Source of the DNA: Curtobacterium herbarum
GTDB lineage: Bacteria; Actinomycetota; Actinomycetes; Actinomycetales; Microbacteriaceae
DNA: 64,000 nucleotides
Direction: 5' to 3'
NCBI RefSeq assembly: GCF_016907335.1
Contig: NZ_JAFBBT010000001.1
Coordinates: 3,100,001 to 3,164,000 of the forward strand
Shown: piece after piece, positions 25,670 to 35,933 of the stretch
How positions within the stretch are numbered: position 1 is the stretch's first letter
Layout of the letters: each line of letters begins with the position of its first letter
Program-made: the position numbers and the translations under genes
Notes under the pieces: model-generated
Databases searched by the model: none
Told to the model about the DNA's origin: nothing
Seen by the model: the letters and a program-made list of their open reading frames with translations, nothing else

Positions 25670-27247
25670 TCAGTCGAGCAGGAGCGCCGGCTCCTCGATG
25701 ACCGAGGCGACGTCGTGCACGAAGCGCGAGGCCACGTCCCCGTCGACGACCCGGTGGTCGAACGAGGCGCCGATCGTGGTCACCATGCGCGAGCGGACGT
25801 CGCCGTCGACGACCCACGGCTTCGGCTTGATCGTGCCCATGGCGACGATCGCGACCTGGCCCGGGTTGAGGATCGGGGTGCCGGTGTCCATGCCGAAGAC
25901 ACCGATGTTCGTGACGGTGATCGTGCCGTCGGCCATCTGCGCGGGGCTCGTCTTGCCGTCGCGGGCGGTGATGGTCATCTCCTCGAGGGCCTTCGCCAGC
26001 TCGAGCAGCGACATGTCCTGCGCGTCCTTGATGTTCGGCACGATCAGACCGCGCGGGGTCGCCGCCGCGATGCCCAGGTTCACGAAGTGGTGGACGATGA
26101 TCTCGCGGTCGGTCCACGACGAGTTCACCGAGCGGTTCCGGCGGACGGCCCAGATCACGGCCTTCGCCATGATGAGCAGCGGGCTGACCTTCACCCCGGC
26201 GAACGTCGGCGACTCCTTGAGTCGCTTGACGAACTCCATCGTGCGGGTCGCGTCGACGTCCACGAAGAGCGACACGTGCGGCGCGGTGAACGCCGACGTG
26301 GTCATGGCGGTCGCGATGGCCTTGCGGACGCCCTTGACCGGGATGGTCTCCTGGCGGACGTCGCCCCACTCCGGGGTCTCGATGTTGCGGAAGACGCTCG
26401 CCTGCTGGGCGTGCCGGATGACGTCGTCGCGCGTGACCTCGCCGGCCAGGCCGGTCGGCACGACCGTGGTCAGGTCGACGTCCAGGTCCTTCGCGAGCTT
26501 CCGGATCGGCGGCTTCGCCATGACCTGCAGCGCCGAGGCGCTCGGCATCGACGGCCGCGCGGGACGACGGCCCTGTGCGGCGACGGCGTCGGCGGTGGTC
26601 GCCTCGCCGTCGTCGGTCTCGAAGGACAGGTCGGCTTCCCGACTGGAGGCGCGGCTCGCCTCCGCAGCGGCGGCCGCGGCCCGGCGGGCACCCGGCTTCC
26701 GGCGGGAGGGCGCGGAGGTGGCGGAGCCGTACCCGACGAGCACGGCGCCGGAGCCCTCGTCGGCGCCGACGACACCGGCGTCCGCGGCGACCTGGGCCGG
26801 CTCGGGCGCAGCGGCCGCGGCTGGGGCAGCGGCCGGGGAAGCTGCCCGCGTGGGCGCTGCCGGCGCGGGGACGGGGGCCTGCGCGGCCGGGGCAGCGGCG
26901 GCCGGAGCCGGGGTTGCCGGGGCCTGCGCTGCCGGGGCCGGGGACTGCGTGACGGGAGCGGCGTCGGCGACGGGGGCCGTGCCTCCCGGCTGACCTGCGG
27001 TGGCGGAGTCGGACTCGACTCGGATGATCGGGCTGCCGACCTCGACCGTGTCACCCTCGGCGACGAGCAGGCCGGTGACGGTGCCGGCGAACGGCGACGG
27101 CAGCTCGACGAGCGACTTCGCGGTCTCGATCTCGACGAGCACCTGGTCCACGGCGATCTCGTCACCGGGGGCGACGCGCCACTGGACGATCTCGGCCTCG
27201 GTCAGGCCCTCCCCCACGTCGGGCAGGGGGAATTCGGCGACGGCCAC
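25670..27247 (-). CDS. dihydrolipoamide acyltransferase E2 of branched-chain 2-oxoacid dehydrogenase
   Basis: 525 aa. Order: one lipoyl domain with lipoyl-Lys44 ([10 protein letters not shown]), a long Ala/Pro hinge (about 85-190), a second flexible stretch, the peripheral-subunit-binding domain ([31 protein letters not shown]), and the catalytic core ending in [13 protein letters not shown] with the active His. GTG 27247 is chosen because AAGGAG lies 5 nt upstream and the lipoyl domain starts at once ([16 protein letters not shown]). Third gene after E1a and E1b; transfers branched acyl groups to CoA, supplying branched fatty-acid primers. Confidence 0.92.
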   Translation of the reverse strand: MAVAEFPLPDVGEGLTEAEIVQWRVAPGDEIAVDQVLVEIETAKSLVELPSPFAGTVTGLLVAEGDTVEVGSPIIRVESDSATAGQPGGTAPVADAAPVTQSPAPAAQAPATPAPAAAAPAAQAPVPAPAAPTRAASPAAAPAAAAAPEPAQVAADAGVVGADEGSGAVLVGYGSATSAPSRRKPGARRAAAAAAEASRASSREADLSFETDDGEATTADAVAAQGRRPARPSMPSASALQVMAKPPIRKLAKDLDVDLTTVVPTGLAGEVTRDDVIRHAQQASVFRNIETPEWGDVRQETIPVKGVRKAIATAMTTSAFTAPHVSLFVDVDATRTMEFVKRLKESPTFAGVKVSPLLIMAKAVIWAVRRNRSVNSSWTDREIIVHHFVNLGIAAATPRGLIVPNIKDAQDMSLLELAKALEEMTITARDGKTSPAQMADGTITVTNIGVFGMDTGTPILNPGQVAIVAMGTIKPKPWVVDGDVRSRMVTTIGASFDHRVVDGDVASRFVHDVASVIEEPALLLD

Positions 27248-27291
27248 GTCGGCTCCTTCAGCAGGGTTCGGTCGTACGGGAGTGGTGCGGG

Positions 27292-28341
27292 TCAGTAAGC
27301 GAGGGCGCGGTCGACGGCCTCGAGGACGCGGTCGGCGTCGGGCAGGTGGAAGTGCTCGAGCTTCGACTGCGGGAACGGGATGTCGAACCCGGACACCCGC
27401 AGCGGCGGCGCCTGCAGCGTGTAGAACGCCCGCTCGGCGACGGTCGCGGCGATCTCGCTGCCGACGCTGATGAAGCCCGAGTCCTCCTGCGCGATCACCA
27501 TGCGGCCGGTCTTGCGCACCGAGGCGAGCAGTGGCTCCCAGTCGATCGGCGAGATCGAGCGGAGGTCGACGACCTCGCAGCTCGTGCCCTCGGCCTCGGC
27601 GATGTCGGCCGCCTGCATGAGCGTCGCGACCATCGCACCGTGGCCGACGAGGGTGACCTCGGTGCCGGTGCGGGCGACGCGGGTCGTGTGCATCGGCACG
27701 TGCCCGTCGACCAGGTCGACCTGACCCTTCGGCCAGTAGCGCGACTTCGGCTCGAAGAAGACCACCGGGTCCTTCGACGCGATCGCCTCCTGGATCATCC
27801 AGTAGGCGTCGTTCGGGGTGCTCGGGCTGACCACGCGGAGCCCCGGGGTGTGCGCGAAGTACGTCTCCGGGCTCTCCTGGTGGTGCTCGATCGCGCCGAT
27901 GTGCCCGCCGTAGGGGATCCGGATGACGATCGGCAGCGACATGTGCGCCGGCAGTCGGTTCGCCATCTTCGCCAGCTGCGAGGTGATCTGGTTGAACGCC
28001 GGCCAGACGAAGCCGTCGAACTGGATCTCGATGACCGGCCGGTAGCCCCGGAGCGCCAGGCCGATCGCGGTGCCGACGATGCCGGACTCGGCGAGCGGGG
28101 TGTCCCGGACGCGGTCGGCGCCGAAGCGCTCCTGCAGGCCCTCGGTGATGCGGAAGACACCGCCGAGACGGCCGATGTCCTCGCCCATCAGCAGGACCTT
28201 GTCGTCGGACTCCATCGCCTTCGCCAGGCCGGCGTTGAGCGCCTTCGCCATCGGGAGGGTCGGGGTCGGGTCCTCGGGGACCTCGCCCGCACCGGGGTGC
28301 GAGCGCAGCGTGTAGTCGAAGAGCTGCTCGGTGGTGCTCAT
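27292..28341 (-). CDS. 2-oxoacid dehydrogenase E1 beta subunit
   Basis: 349 aa. [48 protein letters not shown] and [12 protein letters not shown] are the E1-beta blocks; [15 protein letters not shown] closes it. Its ATG overlaps the E1-alpha stop (ATGA), so the two subunits of the TPP enzyme are coupled. Branched-chain rather than pyruvate specificity is favoured because actinobacteria normally use a homodimeric AceE for pyruvate. Confidence 0.92.
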   Translation of the reverse strand: MSTTEQLFDYTLRSHPGAGEVPEDPTPTLPMAKALNAGLAKAMESDDKVLLMGEDIGRLGGVFRITEGLQERFGADRVRDTPLAESGIVGTAIGLALRGYRPVIEIQFDGFVWPAFNQITSQLAKMANRLPAHMSLPIVIRIPYGGHIGAIEHHQESPETYFAHTPGLRVVSPSTPNDAYWMIQEAIASKDPVVFFEPKSRYWPKGQVDLVDGHVPMHTTRVARTGTEVTLVGHGAMVATLMQAADIAEAEGTSCEVVDLRSISPIDWEPLLASVRKTGRMVIAQEDSGFISVGSEIAATVAERAFYTLQAPPLRVSGFDIPFPQSKLEHFHLPDADRVLEAVDRALAY

Positions 28342-29474
28342 GCGTGGGCTCCTGCGTCCTGGCCGGCCTCGTAGTCCCGGAGCCACGCGCGCTGCTCGTC
28401 GATGCGCGGGTGCGGCTCGCGGTAGACGTTGTCGAACATCGCCTCCATCGGCGGGTCCTGGAGGGCGCTCGTGCGGGTCCGGATGTCGGCGGCGATCTGC
28501 TCGCCCTCGGCGTCGAACTCGGCGAACTGGGCGTCGGTGACGCCCTTGCTGCGGAGGTACGTCTCGGACCGGGTGATCGGGTCGCGGGCGACCCAGCCGG
28601 CGAGCTCGTCGTCGCCGCGGTACCGCGTCGGGTCGTCCGAGCTGGTGTGCGCGCCGATGCGGTAGGTCTCGGCCTCGACGAAGGCCGGGCCCTGCCCGCT
28701 GCGGGCGTGGTCGGTGGCGACGAGGCTCGCCGCGTACGAGGCCAGCACGTCGTTGCCGTCGACCTTGATGCTCGGGATGCCGAAGCCACGCGGACGGTCG
28801 ACGAGCGGGGTCGGGGACTGCACCGACACCGGCACCGAGATCGCCCAGTGGTTGTTCTGCAGGAAGAAGACGACCGGGGCCCGGTGCGACGCGGCGAACA
28901 CGTACGCCTCGTTCACGTCGCCCTGGCTGGTGGCGCCGTCGCCGAAGTAGACGATCGAGCACTCGTCGACGTCCGGGTCACCGGTGCCGACGACGCCGTC
29001 GAGCGCCTGGCCCATCGCGTAACCGGTGCCGTGCAGCGTCTGCGCGCCGATGACGAGCGTGTAGATGTGCGTGTTGCCGCGGGCGTCCGGGTCCCAGTTG
29101 CCGTGGGCCTGGCCGCGGAAGAGCGAGATGATCTCCATCGGCTCGACCCCGCGCTGCATCACGACGGCGTGCTCGCGGTACGACGGGAACAGGTGGTCCT
29201 GGGGGCGGAGCGCGAACGCGGAACCGACCTGGGCGGCCTCCTGCCCGTGACTCGGCGCCCAGAGGCCGAGCTGACCGGTGCGCTGCAGGTTGCCGGCAGC
29301 GTGGTCGAAGCGTCGGGTGAGCACCATCTGGCGGTGCATGGCGAGCAGGGTCTCATCGGGGAGAGCCCGTGCGACGGCGGCGAGTTCGGCGTTCTCGTCG
29401 GTCTCCACGAACCGGCCCTCGGGATCGAGGAGCTGGACGGGGGTCGTCGCAGGAGCCGCGGCGCGGAACAACAT
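28338..29474 (-). CDS. 2-oxoacid dehydrogenase E1 alpha subunit
   Basis: 378 aa thiamine-diphosphate subunit. TPP motif [31 protein letters not shown] and the phosphorylation-loop-like [16 protein letters not shown] are typical of BkdA1/E1-alpha. Starts 5 bp after the hisC stop. TACGCT (29482-29487, reverse) is 7 nt before ATG and lies inside the last codons of hisC, suggesting a separate leaderless transcript for the dehydrogenase. Confidence 0.92.
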   Translation of the reverse strand: MLFRAAAPATTPVQLLDPEGRFVETDENAELAAVARALPDETLLAMHRQMVLTRRFDHAAGNLQRTGQLGLWAPSHGQEAAQVGSAFALRPQDHLFPSYREHAVVMQRGVEPMEIISLFRGQAHGNWDPDARGNTHIYTLVIGAQTLHGTGYAMGQALDGVVGTGDPDVDECSIVYFGDGATSQGDVNEAYVFAASHRAPVVFFLQNNHWAISVPVSVQSPTPLVDRPRGFGIPSIKVDGNDVLASYAASLVATDHARSGQGPAFVEAETYRIGAHTSSDDPTRYRGDDELAGWVARDPITRSETYLRSKGVTDAQFAEFDAEGEQIAADIRTRTSALQDPPMEAMFDNVYREPHPRIDEQRAWLRDYEAGQDAGAHA

Positions 29475-29479
29475 GATCG

Positions 29480-30577
29480 TCAGCGTACCGGCCGCTCAGG
29501 AGCCGTCGTTGTGAGACGTTCCACAACCGCTGCTGCCGTTTCGAGGAGCTTTGCGACAGCCTCGGGCTCGCCGATCGAGATCCGGATGCCCTCGGGGGCG
29601 AAGGCCCGGACGATCAGCCCGGCGTGCTCGAAGGCCTCGGCGGCGAACGCGGTGTGCTCCCCCGTGGGCAGCCAGACGAAGTTGCCCTGCGCCTCCGGGA
29701 CGGCCCACCCCTGGTCGAGCAGTCCGGCGCGGATGCGGTCCCGGCGCTCGGCCAGCTCGGCGACCCGTTCGAGCAGCTCGCCCTCGCGCTCGAGACTGGC
29801 CAGCGCCGCCGCCTGCCCCTGGGCCGTGACGGACAGCGGGATGGCGCACGCGCGCACGGCGTCGAGGACGTATGCCGGTCCGAGCGCGTACCCGACGCGG
29901 AGGCCGGCCAGGCCGTACGCCTTCGAGAACGTCCGGAGCACCACCAGGTTCGGGTACCGCTCGAGCAGCGCCGGCCCCCGGACCGCGTCGACGTCGGTGA
30001 CGAACTCGGCGTACGCCTCGTCCAGCACCACGAGCACCGAGGACGGCACCCGTGCCATGAAGGCGGCGAACTCGGCCCCGGTGACGATCGGCCCGGTCGG
30101 GTTGTTCGGCGTGCAGACCAGCACCATCCGGGTGCGCTCGGTGACCGCGTCGGCCATCGCGTCGAGGTCGTGACCGCCGTCGGGACGGTTCGGGACCTGC
30201 ACGCTCGTGGCGCCGGCGACCGTGACGACGCCCGGGTAGGCCTCGAAGGACCGCCAGGCGTAGACCACCTCGTCGCCCGGGCCGGAGGTCGCCTTCGCCA
30301 GCTCGTGCAGGATCGCGACGCTGCCCGGGGCGACATGCACCTCGTCGACGGTCGTGCCGAACCGGTCCGCGAGCACCGCACGGACCGCGAGCGCGGTGGC
30401 GTCGGGGTAGCGGTTGAAGGCCGTCTGCGCCTGGACCGCCTCGACGACACCGGCGAGCGGCGGGAAGGGGTTCTCGTTGCTCGAGAGCTTCAGGGCGTCC
30501 GGAGCGGCCTGGCGTCCCTGCCGGTAGGGCGGCAGGACGGCGATCTCGGGACGGATGTGCACGGGCTGGTCGGTCAC
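29480..30577 (-). CDS. hisC: histidinol-phosphate / aromatic aminotransferase
   Basis: 365 aa PLP-dependent class II aminotransferase of the HisC/Pat group. [27 protein letters not shown] and [17 protein letters not shown] with PLP-lysine Lys219. No other his gene is adjacent, so it could be the second, phenylalanine-type copy (Pat) that actinobacteria often carry. GTG 30577 has TACGCT 6 nt upstream and no Shine-Dalgarno. Confidence 0.88.
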   Translation of the reverse strand: MTDQPVHIRPEIAVLPPYRQGRQAAPDALKLSSNENPFPPLAGVVEAVQAQTAFNRYPDATALAVRAVLADRFGTTVDEVHVAPGSVAILHELAKATSGPGDEVVYAWRSFEAYPGVVTVAGATSVQVPNRPDGGHDLDAMADAVTERTRMVLVCTPNNPTGPIVTGAEFAAFMARVPSSVLVVLDEAYAEFVTDVDAVRGPALLERYPNLVVLRTFSKAYGLAGLRVGYALGPAYVLDAVRACAIPLSVTAQGQAAALASLEREGELLERVAELAERRDRIRAGLLDQGWAVPEAQGNFVWLPTGEHTAFAAEAFEHAGLIVRAFAPEGIRISIGEPEAVAKLLETAAAVVERLTTTAPERPVR

Positions 30578-30629
30578 CGACTCAGCGTACCGGCGGCCCG
30601 TTCGCGGGGAGGGCGGGCATCATGGGGCC

Positions 30630-31031
30630 ATGCGGTTCCTCGTCCGACTCATCGTCAACGCCGTCGCCCTCTGGCTGACCACGCTCCTGGTGACCGGTGT
30701 CACCGTCGACTCCTTCGGGGACGGTGGTCCGGTCGAGACCGTCCTGACCTACCTGCTCGTGGCGCTCGTCTTCGGCATCGTCAACGCCGTGATCGGCACC
30801 CTGATCCGGATCGTGGCGTTCCCCGTCTACATCCTGACGCTCGGGCTGATCTCGTTCGTCGTGAACGGGATCCTGCTGCTCATCGTCGCCGGGATCTCGA
30901 CCGGGCTGGGCTTCGGCCTGGTGGTGGAGTCGTTCGGCTGGGGCATCGTCGGCGCCTTCGTGCTGGCGGTCTTCGCCTGGCTCGTCGGCCTGGTCGCCCG
31001 TCCGGTCCTGGGCGGCCGCGGTCGCGCCTGA
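30630..31031 (+). CDS. phage-holin-4-superfamily (YvlD-like) membrane protein
   Basis: 133 aa, four TM helices covering almost all of it. NAVALWLTTLLVTGVTVDSFGD near the start and FGIVNAVIGTLIRIVAFPVYILTLGLISFVVNGILLLIV match the chromosomal YvlD/PF04020 family, whose name refers to holins but which is not phage-specific. CATCAT is 6 nt before ATG. Divergent from hisC, followed 45 bp later by the phosphatase gene. Confidence 0.85.
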   Translation: MRFLVRLIVNAVALWLTTLLVTGVTVDSFGDGGPVETVLTYLLVALVFGIVNAVIGTLIRIVAFPVYILTLGLISFVVNGILLLIVAGISTGLGFGLVVESFGWGIVGAFVLAVFAWLVGLVARPVLGGRGRA

Positions 31032-31076
31032 GCGCCGGGCATCGCGTCCGGCTCGCCGCTGGGCCATGATGTCCCC

Positions 31077-31595
31077 ATGACCATGGACGCCGGCGCCCCG
31101 TCGCCCTTCCGTGTCTCCTTCGTCTGCAGCGGCAACATCTGCCGGTCCCCGATGGCCGAGATCGTCTTCGCGCAGATCGCCGCCGACGCCGGCCTGGCGG
31201 ACCGGTTCGTGGTCGAGTCCGCAGGCACCGGGGACTGGCACGTCGGTGAACCCGCCGACGAGCGCACGATCGCAGCCCTGGCGGCACGCGGATACGATGG
31301 CAGCAGGCATCGCGCCCGTCAGTTCGACCCGGACCGGTTCCCGGACCTCGACCTGGTGGTCGCACTCGACCGCTCCCACGAACGCATCCTGCGCTCGTGG
31401 GCCCCGACCATGGACGACGCCGCGAAGGTGACGCTCCTGTTGCGGTACGACGACGCCTGGCCTCAGCAGGCCGACGTGCCGGACCCGTACTACGCGGACC
31501 GGCACGAGTTCGACCGGGTCCTCAGCACGGTCGAACGGGCCTGCCGGGCACTCTTCCACCAGCTCGAGCCGGCAGTCCGCCAGGGAGCCCCATGA
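31077..31595 (+). CDS. low-molecular-weight protein-tyrosine phosphatase
   Basis: 172 aa. The P-loop CSGNICRS (nucleophile Cys17, Arg23) near the N-terminus and the general acid in VPDPYYADRHEF are intact, so it should be active. These enzymes dephosphorylate protein tyrosines; in actinobacteria some are secreted effectors. ATG 31077 has CATGAT 6 nt upstream; ATG 31083 is an alternative. Stop overlaps purB start. Confidence 0.92.
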   Translation: MTMDAGAPSPFRVSFVCSGNICRSPMAEIVFAQIAADAGLADRFVVESAGTGDWHVGEPADERTIAALAARGYDGSRHRARQFDPDRFPDLDLVVALDRSHERILRSWAPTMDDAAKVTLLLRYDDAWPQQADVPDPYYADRHEFDRVLSTVERACRALFHQLEPAVRQGAP

Positions 31596-32977
31596 CCCCC
31601 CTTCCCCCGCAGCCGATCAGCCCGCTCGACGGGCGCTACTACCCGATCGTGCACACGGTGGGCGAGCACCTGTCCGAGGCCGGGCTCAACCGTGCCCGGA
31701 TCCGGGTCGAGGTCGAGTGGCTCGTCTTCCTCACCGACCACGCGATGTTCACCACCTCACCGCTGTCCGTCGACGACAAGGCCGCACTGCGTGCCCTGGT
31801 CGACGACTTCGGCCAGGACCAGATCGCCGAGCTCGCCGCGATCGAGGCGACGACGCGGCACGACGTGAAGGCGGTCGAGTACTTCGTCCGCCGCCGCCTC
31901 AGCGACCTGGGCCTCGACGCCGTCGCCGAGCTCACGCACTTCGCCGCCACCAGCGAGGACGTCAACAACCTCTCCTACGCGCTGACCGTCCGCGACGCCG
32001 TCGAGCACGTCTGGCTGCCGTCCGCACGCGCGGTCGTGGAGCGCCTGCGGGAGATGGCCACGAGCCTCCGGGCCGTCCCGATGCTCTCGCACACCCACGG
32101 CCAGCCCGCGACGCCGACCACCCTCGGCAAGGAGATCGCGGTCGTCGTCTACCGGCTCGAGCGGATCCTGTCGCAGGTCGAGCGCGGCGAGTACCTCGGC
32201 AAGTTCTCCGGCGCGACCGGCACCTTCTCCGCGCACCTGGCGGCGGACCCGGAGGCCGACTGGCCCGCGCTGTCGAAGGAGTTCGTCGAGGGCCTCGGCC
32301 TGACGTGGAACCCGCTGACGACGCAGATCGAGTCGCACGACTGGCAGGCCGAGCTGTACGACCGGGTGCGGCACGCGAACCGCGTCCTGCACAACCTGGC
32401 GACGGACGTGTGGACCTACATCTCGATGGGGTACTTCACGCAGATCCCGGTCGCCGGTGCCACCGGGTCGTCGACGATGCCGCACAAGATCAACCCGATC
32501 CGGTTCGAGAACGCCGAGGCGAACCTCGAGATCTCGTCCGCGCTGTTCTCCACGCTGTCCGAGACCCTCGTCACGAGCCGGCTGCAGCGCGACCTGACCG
32601 ACTCGTCCACGCAGCGCAACATCGGCGTCGCGTTCGGGCACTCGCTGCTCGCGCTAGACAACCTGCGCCGCGGCCTGGGCGAGATCGCGGTGAACGAGCC
32701 CCGGCTGGCCGAGGACCTCGACCGCAACTGGGAGGTCCTGGCCGAGGCGATCCAGACCGTCATCCGCGCCGAGGTCACGGCCGGGCAGTCGGACATCGAG
32801 GACCCCTACGCGATGCTCAAGGAGCTCACCCGGGGCAAGCGCATCGGGCGGCAGGAGCTCGTCGCGTTCGTGAACGGGCTCGACGTCTCCGACGCGGCGA
32901 AGGCACGGCTGACGAACCTCACCCCGGCGACGTACACCGGGCTGGCGGACGAGCTCGTCGACCACCTCGAAGTCTGA
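31592..32977 (+). CDS. purB: adenylosuccinate lyase
   Basis: 461 aa purine-biosynthesis enzyme cleaving SAICAR and adenylosuccinate to release fumarate. The fumarase-superfamily signature is GSSTMPHKINPIRFENAEAN; SHTHGQPATPTTLGKE contains the catalytic His, and the N-terminal SPLDGRYYP is diagnostic of the PurB group of this length. ATG overlaps the phosphatase stop (ATGA). A strong hairpin follows. Confidence 0.96.
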   Translation: MTPLPPQPISPLDGRYYPIVHTVGEHLSEAGLNRARIRVEVEWLVFLTDHAMFTTSPLSVDDKAALRALVDDFGQDQIAELAAIEATTRHDVKAVEYFVRRRLSDLGLDAVAELTHFAATSEDVNNLSYALTVRDAVEHVWLPSARAVVERLREMATSLRAVPMLSHTHGQPATPTTLGKEIAVVVYRLERILSQVERGEYLGKFSGATGTFSAHLAADPEADWPALSKEFVEGLGLTWNPLTTQIESHDWQAELYDRVRHANRVLHNLATDVWTYISMGYFTQIPVAGATGSSTMPHKINPIRFENAEANLEISSALFSTLSETLVTSRLQRDLTDSSTQRNIGVAFGHSLLALDNLRRGLGEIAVNEPRLAEDLDRNWEVLAEAIQTVIRAEVTAGQSDIEDPYAMLKELTRGKRIGRQELVAFVNGLDVSDAAKARLTNLTPATYTGLADELVDHLEV

Positions 32978-32984
32978 GCCCTTG

Positions 32985-33012
32985 CACGGCCGGACCGCGT
33001 GGTCCGGCCGTG
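32985..33012. terminator. purB terminator
   Basis: Perfect 12-bp stem CACGGCCGGACC with loop GCGT, 8 bp past the purB stop and 6 bp before the convergent flavoprotein stop; can serve both. Confidence 0.75.
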
Positions 33013-33017
33013 TCCCG

Positions 33018-34160
33018 TCAGGCGAGCCAGCCGGTGACCTTCCGCACCCAGCGGTGCCGGAAGGCCCGGGCGAGGGTCGTCTCGCCGCGGCAGAACCGGA
33101 TGAAGTAGCCGCGGCCGAACGGCGTCTTCGAGATCAGGAAGTGGAAGCCGGCCGGGAACCGCGTGAAGACGCGGAGCAGCTGCGCACCGGCGTCGATCTC
33201 GGGCACCAGTTCCGCCCGCACCCGGGACTCGTACCCGTCGAGCGCCGTGCGGTCGCCGCCCGTGTAGGCGGCAGCGGCGGTGCCCGCCCACTCCCCCGAC
33301 CGCAGCGCGAACGAGATCCCCTCGCGCGTCCACGGCTCCAGGAGGCCCGCGGTCTCGCCCGCCAGCACGACGGTGCCGCGGCGGAGCGGTGAGTCCCCGG
33401 TGCGCCACTGGGTGAGGTGGCCGCTGCTGCGGTCCTGGTCGGTGGGGTGCAGGCCGAGGCGTTCGATCCAGTCGTCGAGGTAGCGACGGGTCTGGTCGGC
33501 GTGGCCCTTCTGCTCGATGACCCCGACCGTCAGGGTCTCGGCCTTCGGGAAGACCCACGCGTAGGTGCCCGGGTGCGGCCCCCAGTCGAGGAGCACACCG
33601 GTGGCGGCGTCCTCGGGGCGACGGGGGACCTCCACCTCGAGCCCGAGGTCCGTGACGGCCATCACGGCGCCGACGTGGCGGCCGACCCGACCCCCGGAAC
33701 CGTCGGCGCCGATCACGACGCGGGCGACGAGTTCGTCCCCGTCGGCGAGCGTCAGGCGGGTGTGGCCGTCCTGGTCGGTGAGCGCGCGGACGTTGGCGCC
33801 GTCGCGGAAGACGACCCCGGCCTCCTTCGCGGCGTCGACGTTGGCCTGGTCGAAGCGCTCACGGTCGACCATGGCGACGAAGGGGGCCTCGGTGCGGACC
33901 CGGGTCACGCGACCCATGCGGTGCGAGAAACCGACCTCGGGCAGGTCGGCCTCGATCGTGGCGAGGGCGCGGTCGTTGAGCCGCCGGCGGGACTGGCCGA
34001 TGATGCCGCCGCCGCACGTCTTGTAGCGGGGGAAGACCGCCTTGTCGAGGAGCAGGACCCGGGCACCGCCGAGCGCGGCGTGGCGGGCCGCGGTGGCACC
34101 GGCGGGGCCGGCGCCGACGACCACGACGTCCCAGGGCTGATCGGCGTTCGTGTCCTGCAT
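33018..34160 (-). CDS. geranylgeranyl reductase family FAD oxidoreductase
   Basis: 380 aa. FAD-binding VVVVGAGPAGATAARHAALGGARVLLLDK, then FPRYKTCGGGI (typical of the GGR/menaquinone-reductase group), ADGSGGRVGR and LAGETAGLLEPWTREGISFALRSG. Such enzymes saturate isoprenoid chains, e.g. menaquinone MenJ. C-terminal PFGRGYFIRFCRGETTLARAF is family-like. TAAGCT is 8 nt before ATG 34160; no ribosome site. Single gene. Confidence 0.88.
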   Translation of the reverse strand: MQDTNADQPWDVVVVGAGPAGATAARHAALGGARVLLLDKAVFPRYKTCGGGIIGQSRRRLNDRALATIEADLPEVGFSHRMGRVTRVRTEAPFVAMVDRERFDQANVDAAKEAGVVFRDGANVRALTDQDGHTRLTLADGDELVARVVIGADGSGGRVGRHVGAVMAVTDLGLEVEVPRRPEDAATGVLLDWGPHPGTYAWVFPKAETLTVGVIEQKGHADQTRRYLDDWIERLGLHPTDQDRSSGHLTQWRTGDSPLRRGTVVLAGETAGLLEPWTREGISFALRSGEWAGTAAAAYTGGDRTALDGYESRVRAELVPEIDAGAQLLRVFTRFPAGFHFLISKTPFGRGYFIRFCRGETTLARAFRHRWVRKVTGWLA

Positions 34161-34266
34161 GGGGCCAGAGCTTACCGGCGCAGCGCATCCCGGCGTCGAA
34201 CGGCTACGCTGACCGCGTCGGGCATGCAGGCTGCCCCGCTGGGGCCAGGAACGGGGAGCGGAATCC

Positions 34267-34821
34267 GTGTCGAGGGACGTGAACCGCAACACCGCCGTGC
34301 AGATCGTGGACGACCACGGGCTGCCGGGCGCGGTGCCGATGACCGCGATCCGCCGACTCGTGCGCGAGGTGACGGGGCGCGAGGTCACCTACCGGCTGGT
34401 CCGCGGGCTCGCACACCAGGACGTGCACGGGCTCTGGGCCGGGTACGACGACGGCACCGCGGTCGTCTCCTACCCACCGGCACCCTCCGGCACGCAGCTC
34501 GTGGTGATCAACCACGAGCACGGCCACATGCTCATCAGCCCGGACGGACCGGCCGAGTCGCACGGCATCGACCCCCGGTTCGCGCGGTTCGTCGAGGACA
34601 AGGTCGCCGGCTTCATGCCGGGCAACCGCCTCGTCCGGTCCGGGGAGACGCTGGAGCAGGAGTACACGCCCGACCTCGAGTTCCTCTACGGCCACACGGA
34701 CTTCTCCGAGGACGAGGAACGCCTGGCGGAGCTCGTCGGGGTGGAACTGAGCGTCCGGGTGATGCGCCACGCGCGTGCCCGCGGCCGGGACGTGCGGTTC
34801 GGGCGGGTGTTCGGCGGATGA
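34267..34821 (+). CDS. ImmA/IrrE-like zinc metallopeptidase
   Basis: 184 aa. The zinc site is VVINHEHGHMLIS (HExxH), followed by a helix with RFARFVEDKVAGFMPGNRLV resembling the ImmA/IrrE glutamate helix. ImmA-type proteases cleave XRE repressors to switch gene programmes. GTG 34267 is preceded by GGGGAGCGGAATCC. It overlaps the seven-TM gene by 4 bp (ATGA), which overlaps an XRE gene the same way; the set reads as protease, membrane sensor and repressor. That functional link is inference. A lone secreted or toxin peptidase is less likely as no signal peptide exists. Confidence 0.78.
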   Translation: MSRDVNRNTAVQIVDDHGLPGAVPMTAIRRLVREVTGREVTYRLVRGLAHQDVHGLWAGYDDGTAVVSYPPAPSGTQLVVINHEHGHMLISPDGPAESHGIDPRFARFVEDKVAGFMPGNRLVRSGETLEQEYTPDLEFLYGHTDFSEDEERLAELVGVELSVRVMRHARARGRDVRFGRVFGG

Positions 34822-35933
34822 ACGTGCTGGACGACTGGGTCTTCGTGGCGGGTGTGGTGACGGTGGTGTCCGTCGGCCTCGCCGCGCTGTCGATGCTCTC
34901 CCCGAACGTGCGCCAGCCGCTGCCGGCGCACCCGGACGCCGCGGACCAGACCGGTCCACGCTCGATGCTCGTCCCCGGGGTGCTCGTCTGGGCGCTGGGC
35001 TGCACGCTGCAGGCCCCGTTCGTCTACCTGTGGGTCGACGGCCTGCTCGGCGGCCACAACGTCACGAACCTGCTCTACCGCTCCGCCGTCATCATCGCGC
35101 TCGGCTGCCTGCAGGTGATGGTCATCCGGGCCGAGCACGGCGAGCGCCGCCCGGTCCGCGAGCGTCTCACCTGGGGCCTGGTCCTGGTGGCCGTCGCCGT
35201 CCAGGTCGCCCTCTTCGCGATGAGCGACTGGGCCGTCCCGGACCCGTTCCTCGGCCGCTACACCGGTGAGCCGACCCGCGAGCTGTTCGCCGCCGTGCTG
35301 CCGATCTGCGTCGGGCTGTACGGCGTGCAGGTCGCCGCGGTGGCGTTCCGGGGGCTGCCCCTCTACGGCGAGTGGACGACGCGGTGGGGCGTCTGGCTGA
35401 TCGGCATCGCCGCACTCGTCGACCTCGTCTGGATCACCGAGAGCCTGGCGGCCGGTGCGGTGCGGCTGTTCGTCGACCGCGAGTTCGCCATGGCCGGCAT
35501 CGTCGACCCGCTGTGGGAAGTGGCCGTCGTGTCGATGGCCAGCCTGACCGCAGCCGGGGTCGTGTTCGCGGCCGCCCGCCCGGTCGTGGTGCCGGTCTGG
35601 CGTCGCCTGCTGCTGCTGGTCAGCCTGCCGATCACCGACCGGGCGATGGAGGCGCACCCCGAGTTCAGCGTCTACCCGCGGAGCGTCCGTCGTGCGCATG
35701 CGTTCCGGAGCCGCGGCGAAGAGGCCGAGGTCGCGCTCTACCAGCGCTGGGCGGAGCTCGAGGACAACATCCGCCTGCGCCAGTTCCGGCCCCGCTGGCA
35801 CGAGCGCGGCGTCATCCGCCTGATGGGCGTCGCCGCCACGACCGGCGTCACCGACTCGCTGATCGACGACCTCAGCCTGCCGGACGACGAGCACACCGCA
35901 CGAGACCCGGAACGGATCGAGTCCACCCCATGA
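34818..35933 (+). CDS. seven-TM protein, MAB_1171c family, putative sensor
   Basis: 371 aa. Seven hydrophobic helices (about residues 8-28, 50-70, 82-100, 114-132, 152-172, 184-206, 226-252) then a ~115-residue cytoplasmic domain rich in Arg/Glu (LVSLPITDRAMEAHPEFSVYPRSVRRAHAFRSRGEEAEVALYQRW is its start). The layout resembles the MAB_1171c/DUF6545 proteins of actinobacteria, called putative transporters but with no known activity. Overlaps both neighbours by 4 bp. I infer a receptor or scaffold rather than a pump because of the soluble tail and partners. Confidence 0.72.
   Translation: MNVLDDWVFVAGVVTVVSVGLAALSMLSPNVRQPLPAHPDAADQTGPRSMLVPGVLVWALGCTLQAPFVYLWVDGLLGGHNVTNLLYRSAVIIALGCLQVMVIRAEHGERRPVRERLTWGLVLVAVAVQVALFAMSDWAVPDPFLGRYTGEPTRELFAAVLPICVGLYGVQVAAVAFRGLPLYGEWTTRWGVWLIGIAALVDLVWITESLAAGAVRLFVDREFAMAGIVDPLWEVAVVSMASLTAAGVVFAAARPVVVPVWRRLLLLVSLPITDRAMEAHPEFSVYPRSVRRAHAFRSRGEEAEVALYQRWAELEDNIRLRQFRPRWHERGVIRLMGVAATTGVTDSLIDDLSLPDDEHTARDPERIESTP

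Noticed and set aside
30630..31031. Holin-family name taken as a prophage sign
   Set aside because: The YvlD/PF04020 family is chromosomal and no phage gene lies nearby.
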